Positions 7,400 to 14,777 of a stretch of 18,534 nucleotides of DNA are shown one piece after another (position 1 is the stretch's first letter; each line of letters opens with the position of its first letter). The notes beneath the pieces were generated by a model. The model did no database searches, was not told the origin of the DNA, and saw only the letters and a list, made by a program, of their open reading frames with translations. The DNA lies in assembly GCA_002794515.1 (NCBI GenBank), contig PGTJ01000012.1, forward strand, positions 1-18,534, written 5' to 3'. Source of the stretch: Phototrophicales bacterium. Lineage in GTDB: Bacteria; Chloroflexota; Anaerolineae; Aggregatilineales; Phototrophicaceae. The position numbers and the translations under genes were made by a program.

Positions 7400-7881
7400 G
7401 ACCCGCCCAATGCGATTTGTAAACTCTCTTCGTTTGGTAAGGTGTGTCCTCGCCAGACTTCGCGTCCATCGGGTGTATACAACACAAATTCTGGACTGGC
7501 AGAAAATCCCAATGCTTGGGTGAGGATTTGCCCCGTCTCGGTGTGAATATCCACCCGAATCACATTGTAATCGGCGCGGATTTGCTCGGCGAGCGCCACA
7601 ATAGACGGGTTCATCGCCAAACATCCGCTACAATAATTGCTATGAAACACCAACAATGTCGGGCGACCGTTGCCGATGAGGTCATATGCCTCTTGTGGGC
7701 TGTTCACCGTGCTAATGCCCGGACGGAGCAGGATATTGAGCGCGATCGATCCTGCAATGAGGATGATGGTTATCAGGCTCATCACAGGCAACTTCATTTT
7801 GAGGCGGCGCATGAGTAATATTGCGCCGATGATGAGCATCACGCTAAAAATGGGATACGAAAATTGATTAAACCAGCTCAT
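7396..7881 (-). CDS. membrane-anchored thioredoxin-fold protein
   Basis: A 161-residue protein with two N-terminal hydrophobic segments (about 8-24 and 32-52) followed by a thioredoxin domain. The redox motif is CSGC (C84, C87) after LLVFHSNY, a cis-proline candidate is P130 in SASPEF, and YTPDGREVWRG forms the last strands. Two helices before the domain would put both ends on the same side of the membrane, so topology is uncertain. AAGGA lies 7 bases before the ATG at 7881, inside the end of the SGNH gene. The stop overlaps the next start as ATGA, so translation is probably coupled. A role in disulfide reduction or exchange at the membrane is inferred. No DsbD/CcdA-type electron donor is visible here. 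Confidence 0.82.
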   Translation of the reverse strand: MSWFNQFSYPIFSVMLIIGAILLMRRLKMKLPVMSLITIILIAGSIALNILLRPGISTVNSPQEAYDLIGNGRPTLLVFHSNYCSGCLAMNPSIVALAEQIRADYNVIRVDIHTETGQILTQALGFSASPEFVLYTPDGREVWRGHTLPNEESLQIALGGS

Positions 7882-7884
7882 GCT

Positions 7885-9084
7885 TCATCCTTCACATGGA
7901 TTTTTTTCGCGGAGGGCATCCGCCAACACCGTCCCGATGAGGTCATGCCCTTGTTGGTTGGGATGTGTATCGTATACATAAAACAAAATCTCACCTGCTT
8001 GGGCGCGTGCCTCAAAATGCGGTGTGAGGTCGATAAATGCCAATCCTTCGGCTTGTGCATGACGTTGTATCGAGTCGCGTATGACGTATCGCCCGTTATA
8101 CCACTTCTCATACGAACCATCTGGGTCTTCAACGATGCTCAAAAATCGGACATCGGATAACACGAGGTGCATGGGGTTTTCAAATATCGTGTCTCTATCG
8201 CCCTCAACCACATAGGGGAGATAAATCGTCTCTTTAGAAGGCAAATAGGCGAGTATCACACATGCCTCGCCCGCAACGGCTTGGATGTCACGCCATGCCT
8301 GTATGGTCATTTCTAGGGGGCGGCTGGCTTCTAAATCATCAGCAGAGACGACATTATTCCAAATATATCCCTCCAAAAATGCCATTGGTGCTTGGGTATT
8401 ATGGATATTGAGGGTTACAGGATATTTGAATGTGTCGCCTTGTGGGGGTTCAAATGTCCACAGTAGAACCTGACGGGCATCATCACGCATAGCTTGACGG
8501 GTGATATGGGGCAATTCAAATGGATTTTCATCCGTATATTGCCATGTATAAGATTGCGCGTTAGAAATATCATTCCCCTCAAAAAAAGCGATGATGACAT
8601 AATCGGCTTGGGTATTTGTCGCATATTCACGCATGATGATGGCTTCTTCAACGGGTCCATAACCGCGAAATCCCATATTCCGCACAGGCATCCCGATCTT
8701 ATCGGCTAAAATATCTGTCCACGGTGTGCCGACATTCGGCGCTTCGGTGAACGAATCGCCCAGTGCCAAAATGGGATATTCATCAGCAGGATTTTTCGGC
8801 AATCTGAAGCCGTCATCATCCCATTTGAGGACGTATTCCGCCAAAATTTCAGTTGGATTTTCGGGTGCGGCGATGCTATTGGGTTGTGCGATGAATAAAT
8901 CACCCATGCCAACATAAAATTTGATGGTCTCGGCGGGTGTGATGATGGCAATGGCGCGATTGAATAAATCGGGGAATAGCAAGGCAATTGCCCCAACGGT
9001 GATGATGATGCTCACCAGCATGATGGTGATGTTCACCGCCCATTTTTTTAGGGCGGATGGTTGTGGTTTGGTGGATGTGGTCAT
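7885..9084 (-). CDS. membrane-anchored SGNH/GDSL hydrolase-like protein
   Basis: A 399-residue protein with one N-terminal membrane anchor (about 15-37) and an extracytoplasmic SGNH domain. The blocks are in order: LALGDSFTEA with nucleophile S111, NMGFRGYG (block II glycine), FFEGND with oxyanion asparagine N171, and YDTHPNQQGH with D372 and H374 of the triad. About 200 residues separate blocks III and V, more than in minimal GDSL enzymes, which gives a large insert that may shape the substrate site. Such anchored SGNH proteins often remove or add acetyl groups on cell-wall or exopolysaccharide; the substrate here is not known. The neighbouring MurJ supports an envelope role. The gene follows the MBL gene by 9 bases and precedes the thioredoxin gene by 3. 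Its ribosome binding site is weak (GAG about 8 bases upstream). Confidence 0.83.
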   Translation of the reverse strand: MTTSTKPQPSALKKWAVNITIMLVSIIITVGAIALLFPDLFNRAIAIITPAETIKFYVGMGDLFIAQPNSIAAPENPTEILAEYVLKWDDDGFRLPKNPADEYPILALGDSFTEAPNVGTPWTDILADKIGMPVRNMGFRGYGPVEEAIIMREYATNTQADYVIIAFFEGNDISNAQSYTWQYTDENPFELPHITRQAMRDDARQVLLWTFEPPQGDTFKYPVTLNIHNTQAPMAFLEGYIWNNVVSADDLEASRPLEMTIQAWRDIQAVAGEACVILAYLPSKETIYLPYVVEGDRDTIFENPMHLVLSDVRFLSIVEDPDGSYEKWYNGRYVIRDSIQRHAQAEGLAFIDLTPHFEARAQAGEILFYVYDTHPNQQGHDLIGTVLADALREKNPCEG

Positions 9085-9093
9085 GAATTTATC

Positions 9094-9732
9094 TCAATCT
9101 ATCAGAAATGGATTGGTGCGCTTTTCGCGCCCGATGGTCGTCTCTTCCATATGACCCGCCAAGACGCGGGTGTCATCTCCTAACGGGAATAATTTCTCGG
9201 TGATGGATCGTATCAGCAACGGATAATTCCCGCCCGGTAAGTCTGTCCGTCCGATGCTCCCCGCAAATAATGTATCACCTGCGAATAGCACCTTTTCGCT
9301 CCGCAGATAAAAGGCGATATGATCAGGCGCATGACCGGGTGTGAAGATGGTCTCTAGGGTTATCGCGCCCAGTTGGATAATTTCGGGTTCATCTGTCAAT
9401 AACCTATCGGGTGTTGCCGCTTCTGGGAAGGGTTTACCTGTGAACATGATGCCTTGTTGGGGCAGTGTTTTGAGCCATTTTTCGCCTTCATGATGGATAT
9501 AAAAGGGCGCACCTGTCAGTTGTTTGAGGGGCGCGCTGGCGAGTACGTGGTCGAAATGGCTATGCGTGGCGAGGATGAGTTGAATATCAAATCCCGCCTG
9601 TTTCGCCGTATTGACCAGTAGTGGTGCGTTATCTACGGGGTCAATGAGGATGGCTTGATGGGTATCGGTATCGCCGATGATGTAACAATTGGTGGCGGCA
9701 ATCCCCAATGTTTGGCTGATAATCTTAATCAT
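9094..9732 (-). CDS. MBL-fold metallo-hydrolase (glyoxalase II-like)
   Basis: A 212-residue cytoplasmic hydrolase. The complete di-metal site is visible: THSHFDH (H57, H59, D61, H62), H134 in TPGHAPDH, D153 in FAGDTLF and H194 in LAGHMEE. The size and the FAGSIGRTDLPGG stretch fit the short glyoxalase II-like/GloB group of bacterial MBL proteins, which hydrolyse thioesters or related bonds. The true substrate is not assured, because this group has broad membership. The start at 9732 overlaps the stop of murJ as ATGA. The frame is open further upstream, but that part is antisense to MurJ codons in another frame and is not protein-like. Confidence 0.88.
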   Translation of the reverse strand: MIKIISQTLGIAATNCYIIGDTDTHQAILIDPVDNAPLLVNTAKQAGFDIQLILATHSHFDHVLASAPLKQLTGAPFYIHHEGEKWLKTLPQQGIMFTGKPFPEAATPDRLLTDEPEIIQLGAITLETIFTPGHAPDHIAFYLRSEKVLFAGDTLFAGSIGRTDLPGGNYPLLIRSITEKLFPLGDDTRVLAGHMEETTIGREKRTNPFLID

Positions 9733-11417
9733 GCGACCACCTCCGCAGGTGTAATTTTCACCTTGCGCCTGAACAAATTCCATAATAGGCGTAATTCTTC
9801 CATCTTGATCAGCCACGCGACACCGAAGAATACGAGCGCACCAATCCCTGTTTCGATGATCACCTGTGCGATGGTGAATATCAAGCCCCGATTGGCGAAT
9901 CCGAGCATTCCCCAACCGAAGTTGATGACCGTGATTACGCCCGCCATGACCAAACTGGCGAATAAGGCTTTGATGACCGATGTCGCCAATATATCCTCAT
10001 GGATGCCATGCCAACGGCGACGCAAAATCAGGATGAGTATGCCGACTTCCACCGTTGTGGCGATGGTGTTCGCCAATGCCAAGCCACTCGGTGCGCCGAA
10101 TGCCCGCCGAAAATCGAGTTCATAAGGCAAATTGAATACGCCCAACATCATCGTTTGATAACCGAATGTTTGGGCATATCCCACATTGGTGAATAAAAAT
10201 GCCGCGACAAAATTAATGCCCGCGCCGACTAATGCCGCCCATAGCGGGGTGAGGGTGTCTTTGTCGGCATAAAAACTGCGGGCGATCACCTCTAATGTCG
10301 AATGGACGATAATCCCCAGCGCGAAGAAGCGTAAGGTGCTATATACCAATTCCGATGCACTGGCATCGAATGCACCCCGTTCCAACAGGCTGATAATCGG
10401 TCTGCCGACAAAAATCAAGCCAATAGCAGAGGGGATAGTCGCCACTAAGATGAAGCGTAACGCGCCCGTCATCGCAGTGCGTTTATTGTCATCATCCCCC
10501 AATTCGCTGAATGCCGCTAATGTGGGGAAAATCACCGTCCCCATCGCTGTGCCGATGAGCGTCTGTGGGATTTGCATCAAGCGCCACCCCCAGTCGAGTG
10601 CGCTGACCGCGCCCGTCCCCAAACGCGAGGCGATGTTGTTCATCACGATGAAATTCATGCTGAACACCCCCAACCCCGCCACACGGGGTAACATCAGGCG
10701 AATCACACGCCATAATACAGGGTCGCGTAAGGTGATTTCGGGCTTCCATTGGGCGCGGAAGTGAATTAACCCAGGGATTTGTATCCCCAAGTGCATCATC
10801 GCGCCGAATACCGCGCCGAGCGCAATGCCCGTCACACCGAAAATAGGCAATAAGAATATCACACCTATCAAAATGCCGACATCGAACATAATTGGCGCGA
10901 GCGCGGGCAACAAAAAGTGGTTGTGACTATTCAAAATGCCCATCACCAACCCACTGACCGAAAAAATCAAGGTGCCGATCAGCAAAATTCGCATCAGCCC
11001 AACGGTTTGGGCTTGTGTTTGGGCATCAAATCCGGGCGCGGCGACTGTTCCCACCCACCATTCGGCAGTGATGAACACGATGGTGCTGATGATGAATGTC
11101 ACCACAAATACCAAATTGACCACATGCGAGGCGAGCGTCCACGCGCTATTTTTATCCCCTTTTGCCAAATAGCCACTGAATATTGGCACAAAGGCGTGTG
11201 CCAATGCGCCACCCGAAACCAATGTGAATATCAATTCGGGGATGCGATTCGCGGTGACAAACGCATCCCATTCCGCGCCAATACCGAATACGCTGGCGAT
11301 GATGACCGTTTGTCCTAAGCTGATGAGCTTCGCCACGCCAAAGGCGATCATCACGACCAGTGTTGAGCGGGCTAATTGGCGTGATGTGGCGGTATTCGAT
11401 GATGTTTGTGCGCTCAT
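9729..11417 (-). CDS. murJ: murein biosynthesis integral membrane protein MurJ (lipid II flippase)
   Basis: A 562-residue multi-pass membrane protein of the MOP superfamily, with roughly 14 hydrophobic segments. The MurJ/MviN hallmark is in the first third: ANRIPELIFTLVSGGALAHAFVPIF followed by a cytoplasmic loop SGYLAKGDKNSAW. The later ALDWGWRLMQIPQTLIGTAMGTVIFPTLA segment is also typical of MurJ. It moves lipid II across the cytoplasmic membrane for peptidoglycan assembly. GGAG lies 6 bases before the ATG at 11417. The gene follows the C39-like/TPR gene by one base and its stop overlaps the MBL start, so all three are probably one transcript. Presence of MurJ implies a peptidoglycan wall in this organism. 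Confidence 0.93.
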   Translation of the reverse strand: MSAQTSSNTATSRQLARSTLVVMIAFGVAKLISLGQTVIIASVFGIGAEWDAFVTANRIPELIFTLVSGGALAHAFVPIFSGYLAKGDKNSAWTLASHVVNLVFVVTFIISTIVFITAEWWVGTVAAPGFDAQTQAQTVGLMRILLIGTLIFSVSGLVMGILNSHNHFLLPALAPIMFDVGILIGVIFLLPIFGVTGIALGAVFGAMMHLGIQIPGLIHFRAQWKPEITLRDPVLWRVIRLMLPRVAGLGVFSMNFIVMNNIASRLGTGAVSALDWGWRLMQIPQTLIGTAMGTVIFPTLAAFSELGDDDNKRTAMTGALRFILVATIPSAIGLIFVGRPIISLLERGAFDASASELVYSTLRFFALGIIVHSTLEVIARSFYADKDTLTPLWAALVGAGINFVAAFLFTNVGYAQTFGYQTMMLGVFNLPYELDFRRAFGAPSGLALANTIATTVEVGILILILRRRWHGIHEDILATSVIKALFASLVMAGVITVINFGWGMLGFANRGLIFTIAQVIIETGIGALVFFGVAWLIKMEELRLLWNLFRRKVKITPAEVVA

Positions 11418-11418
11418 G

Positions 11419-12882
11419 TTATGCTCCTAATTCGGTGAGGGCTTGGCGGGCATCGGCAAAATAACGATTTTTGCTGAGCGCTTGTTGGAAGGCGGCGAGG
11501 GCTTCATTCCGCCGACCCAGCGCCAATAATGCCCGTCCTTGCCAATAATACGCTTCTTCGACATCTTGACCACCATCGGTCGAAAAGGTGTTATTGACGT
11601 ATGCCAAAATATCTTGATAGCGCCCGACTTCGTAGAATGCTTTATATGGTCCGAATTGATACCACAACATGCGCCATGGTAAGCCCAAACTGGTGGCTTG
11701 GTCATACGCCACACTGGCTTCTTGATAGCGTCCTAGCAACACCAATGAACTGCCCATATTGAACCAGGCAAACGGGTCTTGTGGATTTGACCGTGCTTCG
11801 GCTTGTGCCACATCGAAGGCGATTTCGGCGGCGCGTCCTTGATCGGCTAGTTCGCCCAGCAATGAGAATAATTCCGCCTCGCGGTCTGGTTGATAAACCA
11901 CGATGAATACACGGTTAAAATTCCGCCAGTGGCTATCGACATCGGTGTATGTTTCGATGGTATTCGCGCCCAAAAAGCTATCGTATACGGTGAAGATTCG
12001 TTGGTTATCATCATAACCGACCAATGTCTGATAATGTCCTAGCCAGTCGTACCCCTCGAACATATGACTTCTTTCGATGACCACGGCGAACCCGCTATAA
12101 ATCAATGTGCGGAGCAAGCCTAAATCACCACCAACACGGTATAAAGCCCGTAAATCGCTGTTGTTGTTGACGAAATTCACCAACTCAAACGGAGATACAT
12201 TGCGGTCTTCACCATTGGGGCGAATCAGGTTACGGGCGAAATCTTGACCACGAGTCCAGCCATAAAACGACATCGCCATCGTGATATTGGTCGGACCGCA
12301 GTTATTCCATGTTTGTCGTTCCCATGTGAAGCCTGTATTGGTATGGACTAATGCCCGCATGATTTGTGGTTGTTGCAGACTGCTGACACTCGGTGTGGAT
12401 GTGGCGATTTGCGCCGATTGTGTGGGCATATCAGTCGGTGATGGGGTCGGTGTGGGTGATGGGGTTGGTGTGATCTCTGTCGGTTGTGGGGTAGGGGTCG
12501 ATGTCGGGACGATTACCGTTGGCGGGTTTGGCAATACGGCTTCTGTTGACTCGGTGCTTTCTGGTGTGGGACTCGCCAATTCAATGGTTAAATTCAATAA
12601 ATCCATCGCCGCCGTTGGATTTACAGGGGCAACAGTCGGCAATAATGTGTCGGGTGCGGGTTGTGGTGGGAGCAGGATGCTCATGAATGGCAGGCTATCG
12701 ATCACCCGTTGTTGTTGACCAGGGGTGAGTACATCGCGGAAGATGAAAATCCCCGCCAAGATGCCGACAATCGTCAATAATACCGCCGAAATTAACCCCC
12801 AGAACAAAATGCGTGGAGGTGGACGCAATCCGTCATCATCATAATTTTCGTCATCGTTTATGTGATTTTCTGGTAATGTCAT
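11419..12882 (-). CDS. membrane-anchored C39-like cysteine peptidase domain protein with TPR repeats
   Basis: A 487-residue surface protein. Domains in order: acidic cytoplasmic tail (1-22), one membrane helix (about 24-48), a long Pro/Thr/Ser-rich spacer (about 72-172), a C39-like papain-fold domain (about 178-332) and tetratricopeptide repeats (about 340-487). The candidate catalytic residues are C195 in WNNCGPTNITMAM, H283 in GHYQTLVGYDD and D301 in VYDSF, in the order expected of the Peptidase_C39_2 family. TPR motifs include DPFAWFNMGSSLVLLGRYQEASVAYDQA and EEAYYWQGRALLALGRRNEALAAFQQAL-type units. The domain probably faces outside, tethered by the spacer, and may process or bind peptides. 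The target is unknown. GAGAG lies about 9 bases before the ATG. It is the first gene of the seven-gene run and is divergent from the flippase-like gene. Confidence 0.85.
   Translation of the reverse strand: MTLPENHINDDENYDDDGLRPPPRILFWGLISAVLLTIVGILAGIFIFRDVLTPGQQQRVIDSLPFMSILLPPQPAPDTLLPTVAPVNPTAAMDLLNLTIELASPTPESTESTEAVLPNPPTVIVPTSTPTPQPTEITPTPSPTPTPSPTDMPTQSAQIATSTPSVSSLQQPQIMRALVHTNTGFTWERQTWNNCGPTNITMAMSFYGWTRGQDFARNLIRPNGEDRNVSPFELVNFVNNNSDLRALYRVGGDLGLLRTLIYSGFAVVIERSHMFEGYDWLGHYQTLVGYDDNQRIFTVYDSFLGANTIETYTDVDSHWRNFNRVFIVVYQPDREAELFSLLGELADQGRAAEIAFDVAQAEARSNPQDPFAWFNMGSSLVLLGRYQEASVAYDQATSLGLPWRMLWYQFGPYKAFYEVGRYQDILAYVNNTFSTDGGQDVEEAYYWQGRALLALGRRNEALAAFQQALSKNRYFADARQALTELGA
12424..12501. 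repeat. low-complexity Pro/Thr codon repeat inside the C39-like gene
   Basis: This stretch encodes residues 128-153 of the C39-like protein, an alternation of Thr-Pro and Ser-Pro. On the plus strand it appears as imperfect GGTGTG/GGGGTTGG-type units. It could vary in length by slippage while staying in frame. A shorter version of the same kind of linker occurs in the LamG gene at 461-505. Confidence 0.6.
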
Positions 12883-12918
12883 GTGTACAATTCTCTCAAT
12901 GGTTACGCAATCATCATC

Positions 12919-12946
12919 AGTATAGCGGATTTATGACTTGTTTTAA
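12919..12946 (-). promoter_or_regulatory. putative promoter of the seven-gene minus-strand operon
   Basis: Read on the minus strand, TTAAAA (12941-12946) and TATACT (12919-12924) are spaced by 16 bases and match consensus at 4 and 5 of 6 positions. The leader to the ATG at 12882 would be about 30 bases. Confidence 0.4.
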
Positions 12947-12949
12947 GTC
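12935..12949. promoter_or_regulatory. small palindrome between divergent promoters
   Basis: GACTT (12935-12939), 5-base spacer, AAGTC (12945-12949). It covers the -35 regions of both putative divergent promoters, so a bound protein could affect both directions. The arms are short and chance is quite possible. Confidence 0.22.
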
Positions 12950-12967
12950 CAATTTTGCCATTAGAAT
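12938..12967 (+). promoter_or_regulatory. putative promoter of the flippase-like/PHP/TatD operon
   Basis: TTGTTT (12938-12943), 18 bases, TAGAAT (12962-12967). The -10 matches 5 of 6 positions and the -35 only 3 of 6. The transcription start would be near 12974, about 34 bases before the ATG at 13008. Confidence 0.35.
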
Positions 12968-13007
12968 CCTACGGTTGTTTGACGTTTATACCCATAAGGT
13001 GATACGA

Positions 13008-14093
13008 ATGCGTAAATATCGTAATCAATTGATTGGTGGGGCGCTCATTGTTTTGGTGATTTACATCTTCGTCCTGCTGATTTTTGACAGCACTGGGCAG
13101 TTTAATGAAGGTGTTTTACAAGCCTTTGTTGTGTTCCCGATGAGCCTGCTCATCGTCTTGGCTCTCACCCAAGTGAGCGCCAATTTATTCCGTTTTTTGA
13201 CATGGCAATATTATTTGGGTGTGGTGGATGCCCGCGATAAAATCACCGTGAAAGATAGCGCCGTGATATTCGTCTCGTCATTCATGTTCTCTGTCAGCCC
13301 GGGCAAGGTGGCGGAGTTGCTCAAATCCGTCTTTTTGAAGATGAAAACAGGCACACCCATTGCCCGCAGTGCGCCGATTGTCCTAGCCGAACGGATTGCC
13401 GATGGGTTATCGGTGGTTATCACGCTCACGGTGACATTGCTCATCGGCGGGACGAGTTTGCCACTGGGTGATTATTACGACATCAGTCGCGGGATTGTGT
13501 TTTCATCGGCGGCGATCATCTTCGCGGGGTTAATTGTGGTGCAAATCCAACCATTGGCACAATTTTGTTTGAACATCCTCGCCAAAATTCCCCTGATCAA
13601 TCGCTTGCATGGCTGGTTTGCCCATTTTTATGAGAGTAGCCGCGAAATCTTCAGCATCCGCCATATGATACCCGTCACTGCGTTGGGGATGGGTGTGTAT
13701 ATGTCGAGTACCGTTGGCTTTTTCATCATATTATGGGGTTTTGGATTGACGATGACCCCCGAATTATTTTTGCAGGTGGCATTTATTGTGGGTGTGGCAT
13801 CTGCTGTTGGCGCGTTGAGTTTCGTCCCCAATGGCGCAGGTGTGACTGAATTGACCAATTTCGCCATGTTGGTGGCGATGGTCGTCCCCGCACATCCCCA
13901 GTTCACGGTGCCAATGGCGGGCGCGGCGGCGTTGTTGCAAAGTTTCTTTCACAAGTGGTTTCGGGTATTGGTTGGCATGGCTGTGGCATTTGTTTATCGT
14001 AAGCGCCTCTTTACCACCGAATTAGAGGCAGAACTCGCCACCATGCAAGCCGAAAAGCATCATCATCCCATCGCCGAAGGGGCAGTATCATGA
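13008..14093 (+). CDS. lysylphosphatidylglycerol synthase TM-region / flippase-like integral membrane protein (UPF0104)
   Basis: A 361-residue multi-pass membrane protein with about seven or eight hydrophobic segments. Family motifs visible are SPGKVAELLK (97-106), LAERIADGLSVV (127-137) and the late PNGAGVTE (274-281), all typical of the LPG_synthase_TM/UPF0104 family (YbhN, AglD-like). The soluble aminoacyl-transferase domain of MprF is absent, so this is a stand-alone membrane unit. Members are thought to move or modify lipid-linked substrates; the actual substrate is unknown. The C-terminal tail is cytoplasmic-looking and charged, with HHHP. The start at 13008 has AAGGTGA five bases upstream. 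The frame is open back to 12813, but that part runs antisense through the C39-like gene. The stop overlaps the PHP start as ATGA. Confidence 0.82.
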   Translation: MRKYRNQLIGGALIVLVIYIFVLLIFDSTGQFNEGVLQAFVVFPMSLLIVLALTQVSANLFRFLTWQYYLGVVDARDKITVKDSAVIFVSSFMFSVSPGKVAELLKSVFLKMKTGTPIARSAPIVLAERIADGLSVVITLTVTLLIGGTSLPLGDYYDISRGIVFSSAAIIFAGLIVVQIQPLAQFCLNILAKIPLINRLHGWFAHFYESSREIFSIRHMIPVTALGMGVYMSSTVGFFIILWGFGLTMTPELFLQVAFIVGVASAVGALSFVPNGAGVTELTNFAMLVAMVVPAHPQFTVPMAGAAALLQSFFHKWFRVLVGMAVAFVYRKRLFTTELEAELATMQAEKHHHPIAEGAVS

Positions 14094-14776
14094 CCGAGAT
14101 ATGGCGCGTGGATTTGCATAATCATACCCACTGGTCAACAGATTGCATCACACAATTCGATAAACTCATCGACATTTGTCATAAGCGCGACATCAAACGC
14201 ATTGCTATCACCGACCACAATACGGCAGATGGTGCATTACAGATGAAACAACTCGCGCCCGAATTGGTGATTGTTGGTGAAGAAATTTTCACCACACAAG
14301 GCGAAATTTTGGCATATTTCGTCAAAGAGAGCATCCCAGAGGGGTTAACACCACAAGAGACGATTAAACGCCTGCGCGAGCAGAACGCGGTGATCAGCAT
14401 CTCGCATCCGTTTGACCGCCTCCGCAAGGGGGCGTGGCATGAAGCTGATTTGCGCCGTATTGTAGACCAGATTGATGCCATAGAAGTGTTTAATGCCCGT
14501 TGCTTTTTTATGGAAGATAACCTAAAAGCGATGCGTTTTGCACACGAACACAACCTGCTCGGCACGGCGGGATCTGATGCCCATACACTGGTCGAATATG
14601 GCACATCGCCCATGCTCATGCGCCCATTCGCCGATGATCGCGATGATTTTCTCGATGCGCTCCATGAGGCAGATTTTGTGCGGAAACTCAGTTCGTGGCG
14701 GGTGCATATCGGCAGTAAAGGGGCGAAATGGATGAAAAAACTTGGTCTCAAACCGCGCATGTGGGCAGGGGGATGA
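14090..14776 (+). CDS. PHP-domain metal-dependent phosphoesterase
   Basis: A 228-residue cytoplasmic enzyme of the polymerase-and-histidinol-phosphatase family. Metal ligands are visible in order: H10 and H12 in DLHNHTHWS, D42-H43 in TDHNT, E64 in VGEEI, H106 in ISHPFD and D163/H165 in GSDAH. This is a complete stand-alone PHP set, as in small nucleotide or oligoribonucleotide phosphatases. The substrate is not evident. The N-terminal motif starts within ten residues of the ATG, which confirms the start. It overlaps the membrane-protein gene by four bases and is separated from the TatD gene by a single base. Confidence 0.88.
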   Translation: MTEIWRVDLHNHTHWSTDCITQFDKLIDICHKRDIKRIAITDHNTADGALQMKQLAPELVIVGEEIFTTQGEILAYFVKESIPEGLTPQETIKRLREQNAVISISHPFDRLRKGAWHEADLRRIVDQIDAIEVFNARCFFMEDNLKAMRFAHEHNLLGTAGSDAHTLVEYGTSPMLMRPFADDRDDFLDALHEADFVRKLSSWRVHIGSKGAKWMKKLGLKPRMWAGG

Positions 14777-14777
14777 T

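Noticed and set aside
7400..7624. Upstream extension of the metalloenzyme frame (75 extra residues)
   Set aside because: It overlaps the thioredoxin gene in another frame. The family begins at the MKPHILMLFLDGVG segment, and the ATGA junction gives a natural start.
12281..12718. Open plus-strand frame rich in Gly and Val opposite the C39-like gene
   Set aside because: It is the antisense of the Pro/Thr-rich linker codons. The protein is low complexity with no domain, while the minus strand carries a clear enzyme-like product.
12813..13007. Upstream extension of the flippase-like frame (65 extra residues)
   Set aside because: It runs antisense over the start of the C39-like gene, has no membrane-protein character, and a good ribosome binding site marks 13008.
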